Source: Chryseobacterium sediminis (GTDB taxonomy: Bacteria > Bacteroidota > Bacteroidia > Flavobacteriales > Weeksellaceae). Taken from it: a DNA stretch of 64,000 nucleotides. The number at the start of each line of letters is the position of its first letter. Position 1 is the stretch's first letter. Shown here in pieces: positions 37,732-47,989 of this stretch. The notes under the pieces are model-generated. The model did no database searches. It saw only the letters and a program-made list of their open reading frames with translations, and had not been told where the DNA came from. The stretch lies in the NCBI RefSeq assembly GCF_008386505.1, contig NZ_VUNZ01000001.1, forward strand, positions 2,473,937 to 2,537,936. Reading direction: 5' to 3'. The position numbers and the translations under genes are program-made.

Positions 37732-37755
37732 AAACCTTATCCGAAGATAAGGTTT
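37732..37755 (-). terminator. Terminator of the thioredoxin-fold lipoprotein gene
   Basis: A perfect 10-base-pair stem (37732-37741 with 37746-37755) with loop CGAA, followed on the minus strand by a run of T. Confidence 0.85.
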
Positions 37756-37775
37756 CTATACTGTGTTAAAGTTTA

Positions 37776-39317
37776 TTATTTTGTTGGAGCCGGCTGTGGA
37801 TTTGCTGGCTGTGGAGCTTGCTGCTGAGCGGCAGAAGGATCAAGCTGTAATTGTGGCTGCATCTGCATTGGTTCTGCTTTTGGAGCTGAAAGACCTGTCT
37901 GCTTATCCAGGATAGTTACCAGTTCCTGCTCACCAAGGTTTACAAATGATCTGCTGGCAATTTTACCATCTTTATCGATGATTACAAAACAAGGTAATTT
38001 GAATCCGTATACACCATATTTTTTAGCAATATCAGAGTTCAGACCTCCGTCTCCGTAAACATTCACTCCCTGCACTCCTTTTAGAAGAGAATTGCTGGTT
38101 TTAATAAACTGGTCTTTTGTATCGTCTACATTTACAAATACAAAATTCATTTTAGATTTATAGAAGTTTACTACTTCTTTTAATACAGGTACTGTAGCTT
38201 CGCTGATGTAAGGGTTCCATGAAGCATAGAAGAATAACATATAAGGTTTCCCTTTGTTTTCAAAAAGCTTATAAGCCTTTCCATCTTGTTTTGCTAAAGC
38301 TGCGTCAGGAGCAACATCTCCTATTTTAAGACCTGTAATAGCTACCTGCATCTTTAAAAGGTCACTTTTAATGGTAGCATCTTTAATATCTGAATCAATG
38401 ATCTTTTTGATTTTGTCAATGTTTGCAGCCGGTGTCGTAGGATGAATATCCGCCTGAGCCATTACAAATGCCAAAAGGTAGTCTTTAGCTGTCTGAGATA
38501 AATCTTTCTTTGTTTTTAAATACTGAGCAAACATCTCAGAAGTTGTAATTCCTGTTTTTCCTTTGCTGTTTGCTTCTGCATACTTCTGGAAATCCGGAGT
38601 CATTTTTACAAGAAGATATTGTCTGTAAAGAGGGATTGTTTTCACCATCGCTTCTTTATCTGTTTCCAACTGAGTTTCGTAATCTTTCAATGCTTTAGAG
38701 GCTTTGTAAGATGGGTTTCCAGACATTGGTCCGTGAGACATTTCATAGTTGGCGATCAAATTAAGAATAGTAACTTTTACATCATTTTTCTTCCACTCCA
38801 AAAGCGCTTTACTAGGGTTATTTTTCTTTGCAAGATCATCTACATTTTTATTAATATCTGCTTCAATTTTATGCATACCTTTCAAAAACGCAGCTTCATC
38901 TCCGCCCATTAAAGCAGCTATATTAACTTTAGTACCATAGTCAGCTAAGAACTTTTGACTTGCTGTAAGAAAATCATTATTCTTCTTAGCATCTCCGGTA
39001 ATCACAAATTCATTGGGGAAAGTAGTTCCGTTTCCTGAAATATTCACTTTTTGTCCTCCTTCAAGATAGATCAGGTTTTGTCTGCCCGCATAGTTGATTA
39101 CGTACATACCGTCTTTAGGAGCATCAAAGCTTCCTGAAAAGTTTCCGTCTTTATCTAAACCTATATTAATCAAAGGCAGGGTTCCTACTCCTGAAGCCTC
39201 TACAAATTCAATTCTTTCTAATGATGAGCTTCCAGTAATTTTTCCTTTTACTTCTACTTTTTTTGAACAAGACATCACAAAAGCTGTGATGATAAACAAT
39301 AAAAGATATTTTTTCAT
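37776..39317 (-). CDS. TlpA-like thioredoxin-fold lipoprotein lacking the CxxC motif
   Basis: A 513-residue lipoprotein (acylated Cys near residue 17, VMSC). An N-terminal DUF4369-like beta domain (about 20-115) is followed by a helical region and a C-terminal TlpA-type thioredoxin fold (about 340-475). The expected WCxxC reads ASWNPYISE, so both redox cysteines are absent, while the cis-proline loop (KLPCF) is kept and holds a lone Cys. The tail (about 480-513) is rich in Pro and Gln. It therefore probably does not act as a disulfide reductase; binding or structural work is inferred. It stands alone with its own promoter and terminator. Confidence 0.85.
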   Translation of the reverse strand: MKKYLLLFIITAFVMSCSKKVEVKGKITGSSSLERIEFVEASGVGTLPLINIGLDKDGNFSGSFDAPKDGMYVINYAGRQNLIYLEGGQKVNISGNGTTFPNEFVITGDAKKNNDFLTASQKFLADYGTKVNIAALMGGDEAAFLKGMHKIEADINKNVDDLAKKNNPSKALLEWKKNDVKVTILNLIANYEMSHGPMSGNPSYKASKALKDYETQLETDKEAMVKTIPLYRQYLLVKMTPDFQKYAEANSKGKTGITTSEMFAQYLKTKKDLSQTAKDYLLAFVMAQADIHPTTPAANIDKIKKIIDSDIKDATIKSDLLKMQVAITGLKIGDVAPDAALAKQDGKAYKLFENKGKPYMLFFYASWNPYISEATVPVLKEVVNFYKSKMNFVFVNVDDTKDQFIKTSNSLLKGVQGVNVYGDGGLNSDIAKKYGVYGFKLPCFVIIDKDGKIASRSFVNLGEQELVTILDKQTGLSAPKAEPMQMQPQLQLDPSAAQQQAPQPANPQPAPTK

Positions 39318-39336
39318 TTCAATTTTTAATATTACA

Positions 39337-39344
39337 CAAAAATA
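39337..39344 (-). promoter_or_regulatory. -7 box for the TlpA-like gene
   Basis: Minus-strand TATTTTTG matches TAnnTTTG, about 20 bases upstream of the ATG. The -33 element is not clear. Confidence 0.45.
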
Positions 39345-39567
39345 CGCTTTTTAGGGCTTGTTAATTCACACTAATTATTTTTTTTGAAAATTTTATTACT
39401 GCCATTCAAAGGGGACATTTTTATTATTTTATCTATCTGTTTTTGAATAGCAAGCTGTATTTGAAAGTTTAGAAAAAACTATTCAACTACCCTCCAAATA
39501 TATACTTATTAAATAAAGAATGACTAAAACTCATCAATAAGTTAACAAACTTTAACAGGGTAACGTC

Positions 39568-39614
39568 ATACATAAAAAAATCGCCTCCAAAAATGAAGGC
39601 GATTTTTTATGTAT
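39568..39614 (-). terminator. Terminator of the sdhCAB operon
   Basis: Nearly perfect arms (ATACATAAAAAAATCGCCT and its inverse with one T fewer) around a 9-10 base loop, placed 12 bases after sdhB. Confidence 0.8.
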
Positions 39615-39625
39615 TTGAATCAATT

Positions 39626-40393
39626 CTATCCTTGATCTACAAGAGCAGCCATGTATTCTCTGTTCATTCTTGCAATGTTTTCAAGAGAAATACCTTTTGG
39701 ACATTCTACTTCACATGCTCCTGTGTTTGAACAGTTCCCGAATCCTTCCTCATCCATAGCTTTCACCATGTTCAGAACTCTTCTCTTAGCTTCTACTCTA
39801 CCTTGAGGAAGTAATGCATACTGAGATACTTTAGCTCCAACAAATAGCATAGCAGATCCGTTTTTACATGTAGCTACACAAGCTCCACATCCAATACAAG
39901 CAGCTGCATCCATTGCTCTGTCTGCATCTTCTTTTGGAACCGGAATCGCGTTAGCATCTAATGTATTACCAGAAGTATTCACAGAGATGAAACCTCCTGC
40001 TGCCATTACTCTGTCAAATGCGCTTCTGTCTACCATCAAGTCTTTGATAACAGGGAAAGCGGCACTTCTCCAAGGTTCAATAACAATAGTTTCTCCATCT
40101 TTGAACATTCTCATGTGAAGTTGGCAGGTTGTGATACCTGTATCCGGCCCGTGAGCTCTACCATTGATGTAAAGTGAACACATACCGCAGATTCCTTCAC
40201 GACAGTCGTGGTCAAAAGCGATAGGTTCTTTTCCTTCGTTAATTAAATTTTCGTTCAGGATATCCAGCATCTCCAAAAATGAAGAGTCTGTAGATACATC
40301 TGATATTTTGTAGGTCTCAAACTGACCTTTAGTTTTACTATTTTTTTGTCTCCAAATTTTCAGCGTAAGATGTAAGCCTTTTTTTGCACTCAT
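39626..40393 (-). CDS. sdhB: Succinate dehydrogenase / fumarate reductase iron-sulfur subunit
   Basis: Transfers electrons from the flavoprotein to quinone in complex II. Three cluster motifs are visible in order: 2Fe-2S in [19 protein letters not shown] with a later Cys in TTCQLHM; 4Fe-4S in [14 protein letters not shown]; and 3Fe-4S in [15 protein letters not shown]. The 255 residues fit the Bacteroidota type (complex II with a single diheme cytochrome b). It starts 23 bases after sdhA. Confidence 0.97.
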   Translation of the reverse strand: MSAKKGLHLTLKIWRQKNSKTKGQFETYKISDVSTDSSFLEMLDILNENLINEGKEPIAFDHDCREGICGMCSLYINGRAHGPDTGITTCQLHMRMFKDGETIVIEPWRSAAFPVIKDLMVDRSAFDRVMAAGGFISVNTSGNTLDANAIPVPKEDADRAMDAAACIGCGACVATCKNGSAMLFVGAKVSQYALLPQGRVEAKRRVLNMVKAMDEEGFGNCSNTGACEVECPKGISLENIARMNREYMAALVDQG

Positions 40394-40416
40394 AATGTTA
40401 TATTTTAGGTTGGAGA

Positions 40417-42429
40417 TTATTTATAACTTCTAGTTTTAACCTCGATGTTGTCATATATCAGTTCTTCTTTATGCAACACTTCCGCGTTGATATCGTTACC
40501 CTGATATTCCCAAGCTCCGACGTATTTGTAGTTTACGTCATCTCTTTCCGCTTCCCCATCCGGAGTTGAATGGTCTTCACGGAAATGTCCACCACAAGAT
40601 TCATTTCTGTGTAGTGCATCGATAGCCATTAATTGTCCAAGTTCAAGGAAGTCTGCTACTCTGAATGCTTTTTCAAGTTCAGTGTTCATTCCTTCTCCTT
40701 CACCAGGTACTTTTACATTTTTCCAGAAATCGTTTCTTACTTCTTCAATTTCCTTGATTGCTTCTCTCAATCCTTCAGGAGTTCTTCCCATTCCTACTTT
40801 ATTCCACATAATGTTCCCTAATTGCTTATGGAAGTGGTCTACAGAATGAGTTCCTTTATTGTTTAAGAAGAAGTCAATTTTTTCTTTAATTCCTTTTTCA
40901 GCTTCGTCAAACGCTCCAGAATTGGTAGGAATAGCTCCTGTTCTGATATCTGCAGAAAGGTAATCTGCAATCGTGTAAGGAAGTACGAAATATCCGTCAG
41001 CAAGACCCTGCATCAATGCAGAAGCACCCAATCTGTTTGCACCGTGATCTGAGAAGTTAGCTTCTCCAATTACGAAACATCCAGGGATCGTAGACTGAAG
41101 GTTATAATCAACCCATACACCACCCATTGTATAGTGAACTGCAGGATAGATCTTCATTGGAGTTTTGTAAGGATCATCAGCAGTAATTTTTTCGTACATT
41201 ACGAATAAGTTACCGTATTTCTCCTCAACCCAGCTCTTACCTAAGTCATAGATCTGCTGATCTGTTGGATTATGAATATGTTTTTCGATAGCGGATTCTT
41301 TACCTTTTTTCATGATCTCTGTAGAGAAATCAAGGTAAACTCCTTCCTGTGTATCATTATTTTCGATTCCGAATCCGGCGTCACATCTTTCCTTAGCTGC
41401 TCTTGAAGCAACGTCTCTAGGTACAAGGTTACCGAACGCAGGGTATCTTCTTTCTAAATAATAATCTCTATCTTCTTCTTTAATATTTTCAGGTCTTAAT
41501 TTACCTTCTCTGATTGCTACTGAATCTTCAATTTTCTTAGGAACCCAGATTCTTCCGGAGTTTCTTAATGATTCAGACATCAAAGTCAGTTTAGACTGCT
41601 GTGTTCCGTGAACAGGAATACAAGTTGGGTGAATCTGTACATAGCAAGGGTTTGCGAAGTAAGCTCCTTTCTTGTGAATTTTCCATGCTGCAGAAACGTT
41701 TGATCCCATTGCATTGGTTGAAAGGAAATATACGTTTCCATATCCTCCTGAAGCAATTACTACAGCGTGGGCAGAATGTCTTTCGATCTCACCTGTGACA
41801 AGGTTTCTTGCGATAATTCCTCTTGCTTTTCCGTCAACAATTACAAGGTCAAGCATTTCATGACGGTTGTACATCTTGATTCTTCCTTTACCGATCTGAC
41901 GGCTCATTGAAGAGTATGCTCCTAATAATAACTGCTGTCCTGTTTGTCCTTTTGCGTAGAAAGTTCTTTTTACCTGAACCCCACCAAATGAACGGTTATC
42001 TAACTGACCGCCGTAATCTCTACCGAAAGGAACCCCTTGGGAAACACACTGGTCAATAATATTTGCAGAAACTTCAGCTAATCTGTAAACGTTGGCCTCT
42101 CTTGCTCTATAGTCACCACCTTTAATGGTATCATAGAATAATCTGTAAGTAGAGTCACCGTCTCCCTGATAATTCTTAGCTGCGTTGATTCCCCCTTGAG
42201 CAGCAATAGAGTGCGCTCTTCTTGGAGAATCCTGGTAGCAGAACGCTTTCACGTTGTATCCTTGCTCAGCCAATGTAGCAGCAGCAGAACCTCCTGCCAA
42301 ACCTGTACCTACAACAATAATATCAATCTTATCTCTGTTGTTTGGTGCAACAAGGTTCATATGGTCTTTATGATTTTTCCATTTGTCCTTTAGAGGACCT
42401 CCCGGAATTCTTGAATCTAATTTACTCAT
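40417..42429 (-). CDS. sdhA: Succinate dehydrogenase / fumarate reductase flavoprotein subunit
   Basis: Catalytic subunit that interconverts succinate and fumarate with covalent FAD. The FAD-binding motif is [17 protein letters not shown] (near 41-57). The His that carries FAD lies in [13 protein letters not shown] or just before it (RAHS). Substrate residues are in HPTCIP and the C-terminal [13 protein letters not shown]. The 670-residue length is typical of the long form in this phylum. It is preceded 15 bases by sdhC and followed by sdhB. Confidence 0.97.
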   Translation of the reverse strand: MSKLDSRIPGGPLKDKWKNHKDHMNLVAPNNRDKIDIIVVGTGLAGGSAAATLAEQGYNVKAFCYQDSPRRAHSIAAQGGINAAKNYQGDGDSTYRLFYDTIKGGDYRAREANVYRLAEVSANIIDQCVSQGVPFGRDYGGQLDNRSFGGVQVKRTFYAKGQTGQQLLLGAYSSMSRQIGKGRIKMYNRHEMLDLVIVDGKARGIIARNLVTGEIERHSAHAVVIASGGYGNVYFLSTNAMGSNVSAAWKIHKKGAYFANPCYVQIHPTCIPVHGTQQSKLTLMSESLRNSGRIWVPKKIEDSVAIREGKLRPENIKEEDRDYYLERRYPAFGNLVPRDVASRAAKERCDAGFGIENNDTQEGVYLDFSTEIMKKGKESAIEKHIHNPTDQQIYDLGKSWVEEKYGNLFVMYEKITADDPYKTPMKIYPAVHYTMGGVWVDYNLQSTIPGCFVIGEANFSDHGANRLGASALMQGLADGYFVLPYTIADYLSADIRTGAIPTNSGAFDEAEKGIKEKIDFFLNNKGTHSVDHFHKQLGNIMWNKVGMGRTPEGLREAIKEIEEVRNDFWKNVKVPGEGEGMNTELEKAFRVADFLELGQLMAIDALHRNESCGGHFREDHSTPDGEAERDDVNYKYVGAWEYQGNDINAEVLHKEELIYDNIEVKTRSYK

Positions 42430-42444
42430 ATTAGTATATTGATA

Positions 42445-43107
42445 TTATTGAGTTATAAAATGAAAAACTGCAACGATGATAAATCCTGCAGGAATAAGGA
42501 TTGAATACCATTTCCCGAAAGCTTTGATCACCGGCGTATATTTTGGATGTCTTGCTCCGATAGACTGGAAAGAAGACTGAAATCCGTGAGCTAAGTGTAA
42601 TCCTAATAAAACAAAAGAGATCACATACAAAGCCACTCTCCAAAGATCAGCAAACTTCTCATGAAGTTCCGGCCAGAAACGTTCTGCATCAGGAGTCAAT
42701 CCTTCTACATACTTGTAATTGATTTCATGCAGCCAGAAATCATATAAGTGAAGCGCTAAGAAAGCTAAAATAACAGCTCCTGAAATAATCATATTTCTGG
42801 ACATCCATGAAGAATTCACAGATGCATTGTTTGCTGCATACTTTACCGGACGCGCTTTATTATTCTTGATCTCAAGCACAAATCCCATAATGAAATGGAA
42901 AATTACTGCAAAACCAAGAATAGGCTGCATTAAGAACTGCACAAAAGGATTATAGCCCATAAAATCAGATGCCGTATTGAATGCATCCTTATTCAGAACT
43001 GATAACAAATTGGTCGTCAAATGCAGTATAAGAAAAATCAGCAAAAATAGAGCTGATAATGCCATAGCATATTTTCTACCTATCGTAGAACTCGTTAAAC
43101 CTGCCAT
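42445..43107 (-). CDS. sdhC: Succinate dehydrogenase cytochrome b subunit
   Basis: Membrane anchor that binds heme and quinone. The 220 residues have five hydrophobic segments, the layout of single-subunit (type B) anchors as in Bacillus and Wolinella, and no sdhD is present. Heme-ligand candidates are His in LILHLTTNL (near 29), VIFHFIMGF, LALHLYDFW and GLHLAHGFQ. It is the first gene of the sdhCAB operon; a -7 box lies 24 bases upstream. Confidence 0.93.
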   Translation of the reverse strand: MAGLTSSTIGRKYAMALSALFLLIFLILHLTTNLLSVLNKDAFNTASDFMGYNPFVQFLMQPILGFAVIFHFIMGFVLEIKNNKARPVKYAANNASVNSSWMSRNMIISGAVILAFLALHLYDFWLHEINYKYVEGLTPDAERFWPELHEKFADLWRVALYVISFVLLGLHLAHGFQSSFQSIGARHPKYTPVIKAFGKWYSILIPAGFIIVAVFHFITQ

Positions 43108-43130
43108 ATAAGTTTAAATTTGAATTTCTA

Positions 43131-43138
43131 CAAAATTA
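43131..43138 (-). promoter_or_regulatory. -7 box of the sdhCAB promoter
   Basis: Minus-strand TAATTTTG fits TAnnTTTG and leaves a leader of about 20 bases before sdhC. A TTG lies only 11 bases upstream, which is too close for a normal -33. Confidence 0.45.
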
Positions 43139-43251
43139 AGAAAGTTTAACAATATCGAAAAGTGAGAAATCTCACAAATAGACAGTTTGTAATCTTTCTA
43201 AATAAGAATTTCATGTATTATAAATGCAGGAAAACGCATAAATTATAACCA

Positions 43252-45027
43252 TTATTTCAAATCATAAATCCTACTTCTGAAAACTACTTTTTGAACTGAA
43301 TTTGAAAAGGTTTTAAGCTGAAAATGATCTATTCTTCTTGAAGAGCAGTAAGGCTTCACCACAAACTGTAAAACCTTGGCCTTATTTTCCATATCCGGAA
43401 TCCAGAAACAGACCTTATCTCCACTTTTTATTGAAATAATATTGTTTTTGCCAAATGTATGAATCAGCACCTCTTCGCTCTGATTTTCAAATATATTACT
43501 TCCCGTTCTTATGATCAGAAATACAATAACAGCCATCATCAATCTTCTAGTCTCATCACTAAATTTTAAAATGACTGATCTTAATAAATAAACAATCACA
43601 AACATTGAGAACACTTCCAATCCGTTCATTGGAATGTTGTCAAAGAATAATACGTCAACCTCAGCAAACCAATGGATCATTTTTAACAAAATCTGAATAA
43701 TAAAATCATATATCCCGTTTATAAGTTCAAAGTCAATTCCACAAGAAATAAGAGCCGTCATCAGGAATGAAAAAACAATAATTATTTCTGAAAACGGAAC
43801 AATAACAAAGTTTGCAATGATTGATATAAATGAAAACTGATGAAAATAGTACAACACCAAAGGAAGTGTTGCCAATTGGGCAGATAATGATATTGTAATG
43901 GTATTAAACAGGAGTTTTTTAAGGTAATTATCCTGTTTTGGAAAATATTTCAAAAGAGGCTGATTCAACCAAAAAATCCCCAGGACAGCCAAAAAACTAA
44001 GCTGAAATCCTACATCAAAAAACTGCTGTGTATCTCCAATCAAAATAAAAAAAGCAGATAAAGCCAATGAATGAAGCAGGTCAGGTTTCCGCTGAAGCAA
44101 TACAAAAATAAAATAGACACTCAGCATGATACAGGATCGCAGTACTGAATTTCCAAATCCAATAAAAGCAGCAAACAGCCAAATAAACACCAAACTTAGA
44201 ATGACTGCATATTTTCTGAATTGTAAAGGAATAAAACGAATCAGCAAAAAGTAAAACATTCCGAAAATAACGACAATATGAGTTCCGGAAATAGCAAGAA
44301 AGTGAATCAATCCCGATTTATTAAAATCCTTTACAGTACCTGCATCAATTTCTGTACGGTCTGCCAGAATAATTCCTTTTAAAAACTCTCTGGTCTTTCC
44401 TGACATTCCGGTTTCATCAATATTTCTCAGAACCATAAGTCTATATTGATGCAGCTTGTCTGCAGGAGTTAAATCGTCACGTTCTGCAGATTTAATTTCT
44501 TTTGAAAGATAAGCCTGATAGTCAATATGTTTTCTCTTCAGATATTTTCTATACTCAAACTGAAAATCATACTGAGAAGCTTTAGGTTGTGTTACATAAG
44601 CATCAGCCTTATAATAATGAATAAAATCCAGCTCTTTACTATCCTTGGGAACATAAAACACAGCATTAAAGCTTATATTTTCTATCTGTCCTGTTCCTTC
44701 GTATTTCTTATATTTTTCGGTAGTATTTAATTTTTGAGATATTTTAAAAGTAACTGTTTCTTTTTTCTTTACAAATGAGGAAACATCCTCTGAAAAAGTA
44801 TTATAAAAATAAAGGATTATCCCTGTTCCAAAGAACAAAAGTCCCAGCAAAAAAGTTTTGATCTTATGTAAAAAATAAGAATGAAAGCATATTGCAGCCA
44901 GTATTATCAAACAAATTACAATAACCAGATACAATGTAATGCCCGTCAACAACATTTTCTCCTGAAAAAGAATTCCAAGAATAAAACATATCACCAGAAT
45001 AAGAAGAGGCTGCCTGTTCAATTTCAA
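43252..45027 (-). CDS. comEC: ComEC/Rec2-family competence membrane protein
   Basis: Inner-membrane channel protein related to DNA uptake. The 591 residues contain three N-terminal membrane segments, a DUF4131-like extracytoplasmic domain (about 75-190), and the Competence domain with its signature GLIHFLAISGTHIVVIFGM (near 229-247) and many membrane segments. The C-terminal metallo-beta-lactamase domain of long ComEC proteins is missing; only about 90 residues follow the last membrane segment. Such short forms are frequent in Bacteroidota. Whether DNA uptake takes place cannot be told from sequence. Confidence 0.88.
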   Translation of the reverse strand: MKLNRQPLLILVICFILGILFQEKMLLTGITLYLVIVICLIILAAICFHSYFLHKIKTFLLGLLFFGTGIILYFYNTFSEDVSSFVKKKETVTFKISQKLNTTEKYKKYEGTGQIENISFNAVFYVPKDSKELDFIHYYKADAYVTQPKASQYDFQFEYRKYLKRKHIDYQAYLSKEIKSAERDDLTPADKLHQYRLMVLRNIDETGMSGKTREFLKGIILADRTEIDAGTVKDFNKSGLIHFLAISGTHIVVIFGMFYFLLIRFIPLQFRKYAVILSLVFIWLFAAFIGFGNSVLRSCIMLSVYFIFVLLQRKPDLLHSLALSAFFILIGDTQQFFDVGFQLSFLAVLGIFWLNQPLLKYFPKQDNYLKKLLFNTITISLSAQLATLPLVLYYFHQFSFISIIANFVIVPFSEIIIVFSFLMTALISCGIDFELINGIYDFIIQILLKMIHWFAEVDVLFFDNIPMNGLEVFSMFVIVYLLRSVILKFSDETRRLMMAVIVFLIIRTGSNIFENQSEEVLIHTFGKNNIISIKSGDKVCFWIPDMENKAKVLQFVVKPYCSSRRIDHFQLKTFSNSVQKVVFRSRIYDLK

Positions 45028-45163
45028 TTAATTATCCTTGTAAAATAGATAATTAATCCATGAGGTATTATCTCTTGAATAACTAAATAAGTGCTTTGTG
45101 ACTGATCAAAGAGATCAACAGAACACTTGATTTTTTGCTCTGGAATTAAAGTTTGAAAGTATG

Positions 45164-46255
45164 TTATTTCTTTTTAAGAAATTTATCCGTTAAACGCTTC
45201 GTTTCTTTGATATAAAACAAGGGATCTCTCCCATAATCTTCATATTTGAAATCTCCCACTTTTTTAGGAATTGCAGGTTCTATTTGTGTTCCTTCATGCC
45301 ATTCATTGAAGGATGTGATTCCTATGAAGTCCGGATTTACTTTGATGGCAGCATCAAACATGTTTTCGTAATACTTTCCATTTTTTCTGCTTTTGAAGTT
45401 GACTTCATTCCATGGTCGGATTCTGGTATCTGAATAACCCGGACCAACACAAGGGATGAAGATCATATGATGATCTTTAGCGTATTGGGCCATAAAATCC
45501 CAATTAGCCGTTGTACTTCCATATACAAAACCTTCGCTGGCAAAGTAGGTGTAAAAACCATCAAATCCAGATGATTCAAAAAATTTCGCATCATCCTTTT
45601 CAACCCATAATCCAATGTAAAGAGCATCTAACTCTGTATTTCTAACCGTTTTTTCTCCATCTTTGGCTAACATTTTAGCCCACTCTTCTTTAGGAATTTT
45701 ATAACTGTCGTAGACATAAAATAACGGCTTCCCTTCTTTTTTATAGAAAGCGTGATGACGGGAATAGGTTTTTACAAGATAAGAAAGCTGTTCTTTTAAT
45801 TCTGAAGTATTTTTATAGAAAGGCTCTATGTGAAATGCAATTTTTAAATCAAATCGATCTGCAATATCCAGATATTTAATAAGACTTTTATCTGTGAATG
45901 AATCTTTTCCCAACCAGCTGACTACAACCACTCCTACTCCGGATTCTTTAATCATTTTCATATGTTTTTCAATGATCTTTGTGTCATTGGAACTGTAATT
46001 TCCAAGTGCGGGATAAAAATTAGCACCAATATCATCTCCACCTTTGTGATGTCCCAGATTGTTCCATTTCGGATTACTCCAGTGAGGGAGGATTTCATGG
46101 TTCCAATGCTGATAACTTCCGTCCGTTTCAGGATTTCCATACCAGCCATAGTAGAATATCTGAACTTTGTCTCTTGGGCTGCTCTGCTGAGCTTCACTTT
46201 TTGAGAAAAACAATGTAAATACCAACAATATCAGAAAACGTTTACAATAATTCAT
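45164..46255 (-). CDS. GH99-like glycoside hydrolase (endo-alpha-mannosidase type), secreted
   Basis: A 363-residue exported protein with signal peptide MNYCKRFLILLVFTLFFSKSEAQ. The mature part begins VQIFYYGWYGNPETDG, as in glycoside hydrolase family 99 and its relatives, and the catalytic acidic pair region appears as SFNEWHEGTQIEPA near residue 320. The known family cleaves internal alpha-mannosyl bonds in glycans; GH71/GH99-related proteins of other specificity remain possible. No T9SS sorting domain, so it is likely periplasmic or released. It stands alone between comEC and lpxB. Confidence 0.85.
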   Translation of the reverse strand: MNYCKRFLILLVFTLFFSKSEAQQSSPRDKVQIFYYGWYGNPETDGSYQHWNHEILPHWSNPKWNNLGHHKGGDDIGANFYPALGNYSSNDTKIIEKHMKMIKESGVGVVVVSWLGKDSFTDKSLIKYLDIADRFDLKIAFHIEPFYKNTSELKEQLSYLVKTYSRHHAFYKKEGKPLFYVYDSYKIPKEEWAKMLAKDGEKTVRNTELDALYIGLWVEKDDAKFFESSGFDGFYTYFASEGFVYGSTTANWDFMAQYAKDHHMIFIPCVGPGYSDTRIRPWNEVNFKSRKNGKYYENMFDAAIKVNPDFIGITSFNEWHEGTQIEPAIPKKVGDFKYEDYGRDPLFYIKETKRLTDKFLKKK

Positions 46256-46296
46256 AGTTAAAAAAGTAGATTAAATTCTCAAAAATTTCGGCAAAA

Positions 46297-47400
46297 CTAT
46301 ACTTTTAATATCACCTCAGCAGCATGGTCACTGGCACCTTTCCCTCCCAATTTTTCTCTCAGAAGGCTATAATCATTCAGAACCTGCGTTCTTTTGTCTC
46401 CTTCTATAATTTTACTGAGTTCTTCTACCAAATTTTTGGTATTCAAATCATTCTGTATCAATTCTTTCACAACCTCTCTGTCCATAATCAGGTTTACCAA
46501 AGAAATGTAATTGATATTTTTCACTAATCTTTTTGCAATAGCATAGGAAATTTTGCTTCCACGGTAGCAAACCACTTCAGGAATATTTAACAAAGCGGTT
46601 TCTAATGTAGCGGTTCCGGAAGTTACAAGAGCTGCTTTGGAACACCTCAGCAAATCATAAGTTTTATTGGATACAAAATGTACATTGTCATCCACATATT
46701 TCTGATAAAATTCTTTAGGAAGACTTGGCGCCCCGGCAATTACAAACTGATAGTTTTTAAAATGCGGTCTTACAGAAAGCATTATTTCAAGCATTTTTTC
46801 TACTTCCTGTTCTCTGGATCCCGGTAACAGCGCAATAATTTCTTTTTCGTTCAGACCGTTATCCGATTTGAATTTTTCAATGCTGATTTCCTGCAGATCC
46901 GAAATAGCATCCAGCAAAGGATGACCTACAAAATGGGAATGAACTCCATGTTTTCTGTAAAAATCTTCTTCAAAAGGGAGAATCACCATCATTTCATCCA
47001 CATATTTTTTGATAGTTTCTACCCGTCCTTCTTTCCATGCCCAAAGCTGTGGAGAAATATAATACACGACTTTAATACCAAGTTCTTTAGCAAATCTGGC
47101 AATCCTCAGGTTAAAGCCTGGATAATCAACCAAAATCAAAACGTCCGGTCTGTTTTTTTGAATATCTTCTTTACAGAATTTTATATTATTCAGGATGGTC
47201 CGTAAGTTCATCACTACTTCCAAAAATCCCATAAAAGCAAGGTCACGGTAATGTTTTACCAGTGTTCCGCCCTGAGCTTTCATCAGATCGCCACCCCAAA
47301 ACCTGAACTCCGCATTCGGATCCTTTTGTTTTAAGGCTTTCATCAAATTACTTCCGTGCAAATCACCGGAAGCTTCTCCTGCAATAATGTAATACTTCAT
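46297..47400 (-). CDS. lpxB: Lipid-A-disaccharide synthase
   Basis: Joins UDP-2,3-diacylglucosamine and lipid X to form the lipid A disaccharide. I take the ATG at 47400, because MKYYIIAGEASGDLHG is the family start; an ATG 24 bases upstream adds eight unconserved residues. Signatures include YYISPQLWAWKEGR (near 117), LLPGSREQEVEKML (near 190) and TSGTATLETAL (near 265). It has 367 residues. It is divergent from the DUF2480 gene. Confidence 0.96.
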   Translation of the reverse strand: MKYYIIAGEASGDLHGSNLMKALKQKDPNAEFRFWGGDLMKAQGGTLVKHYRDLAFMGFLEVVMNLRTILNNIKFCKEDIQKNRPDVLILVDYPGFNLRIARFAKELGIKVVYYISPQLWAWKEGRVETIKKYVDEMMVILPFEEDFYRKHGVHSHFVGHPLLDAISDLQEISIEKFKSDNGLNEKEIIALLPGSREQEVEKMLEIMLSVRPHFKNYQFVIAGAPSLPKEFYQKYVDDNVHFVSNKTYDLLRCSKAALVTSGTATLETALLNIPEVVCYRGSKISYAIAKRLVKNINYISLVNLIMDREVVKELIQNDLNTKNLVEELSKIIEGDKRTQVLNDYSLLREKLGGKGASDHAAEVILKV

Positions 47401-47450
47401 TTCTATAGTAAGGATAGAGAACAAATTAAAATAGATATGATCTTAATTCG

Positions 47451-47458
47451 TAAATTTG
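47451..47458 (+). promoter_or_regulatory. -7 box of the DUF2480 gene promoter
   Basis: TAAATTTG fits TAnnTTTG and lies 20 bases before the ATG in the divergent spacer with lpxB. Confidence 0.4.
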
Positions 47459-47478
47459 TTCAAAGATAATGATAAAAA

Positions 47479-47988
47479 ATGTCAGAAGAATTTGAAATCC
47501 GGAATAAAGTTGCCGAAAGCGGCCTTATCAATTTTGACCTTGCCACTTTGCTTCCGAAAGGAGAAAGAAAGGGAATTGATCTTAAAGATTTTCTTTTTCA
47601 GGAAATGATCCTGAAAGAAAAAGATTTTCGTGAAAAGGTGGAAGCTATAGATACTGAGCTATATAAAGACTCATACATATATATTTATAATTCGGTAGAT
47701 ACAATTATCCCGCTTTGGGCTTATTTTGTATTGACGGCAAAACTTACTGATGTTGCAAAAAAAATAGTCTTCGGAAGCCGTGAGGATCTTGATGTTATTT
47801 TAATGCACAATGCTATCCAGACTCATGATTTTGAGGAAATGAGAGGCAAAAGAGTTCTGGTAAAAGGCTGTTCGGATAAAGATATTCCTGAAAATGCATA
47901 TATAGAACTGGTAGAACAGTTAAAACCCATTGTAAAATCTCTGATGTTCGGAGAAGCGTGTTCTAATGTTCCTATCGTAAAGAATTAA
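47479..47988 (+). CDS. DUF2480 family protein
   Basis: A 169-residue cytoplasmic protein. It fits the DUF2480 family of Bacteroidota by length, the start with NKVAESGLINFDL, the segment STVDTIIPLWAY-like (here NSVDTIIPLWAYF) and the final CSNVPIVK. Function is not known. The next gene starts one base after its stop, so they are probably co-transcribed. Confidence 0.82.
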   Translation: MSEEFEIRNKVAESGLINFDLATLLPKGERKGIDLKDFLFQEMILKEKDFREKVEAIDTELYKDSYIYIYNSVDTIIPLWAYFVLTAKLTDVAKKIVFGSREDLDVILMHNAIQTHDFEEMRGKRVLVKGCSDKDIPENAYIELVEQLKPIVKSLMFGEACSNVPIVKN

Positions 47989-47989
47989 T

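Larger units (their letters stand above)
39318..39625. other. Intergenic region with promoter and sdh terminator
   Basis: Near 39337-39344 there is a minus-strand -7 box (TATTTTTG) for the TlpA-like gene, about 20 bases before its ATG. A long inverted repeat at 39568-39614 ends the sdh transcript. The 200 bases between are AT-rich and show nothing else. Confidence 0.55.
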
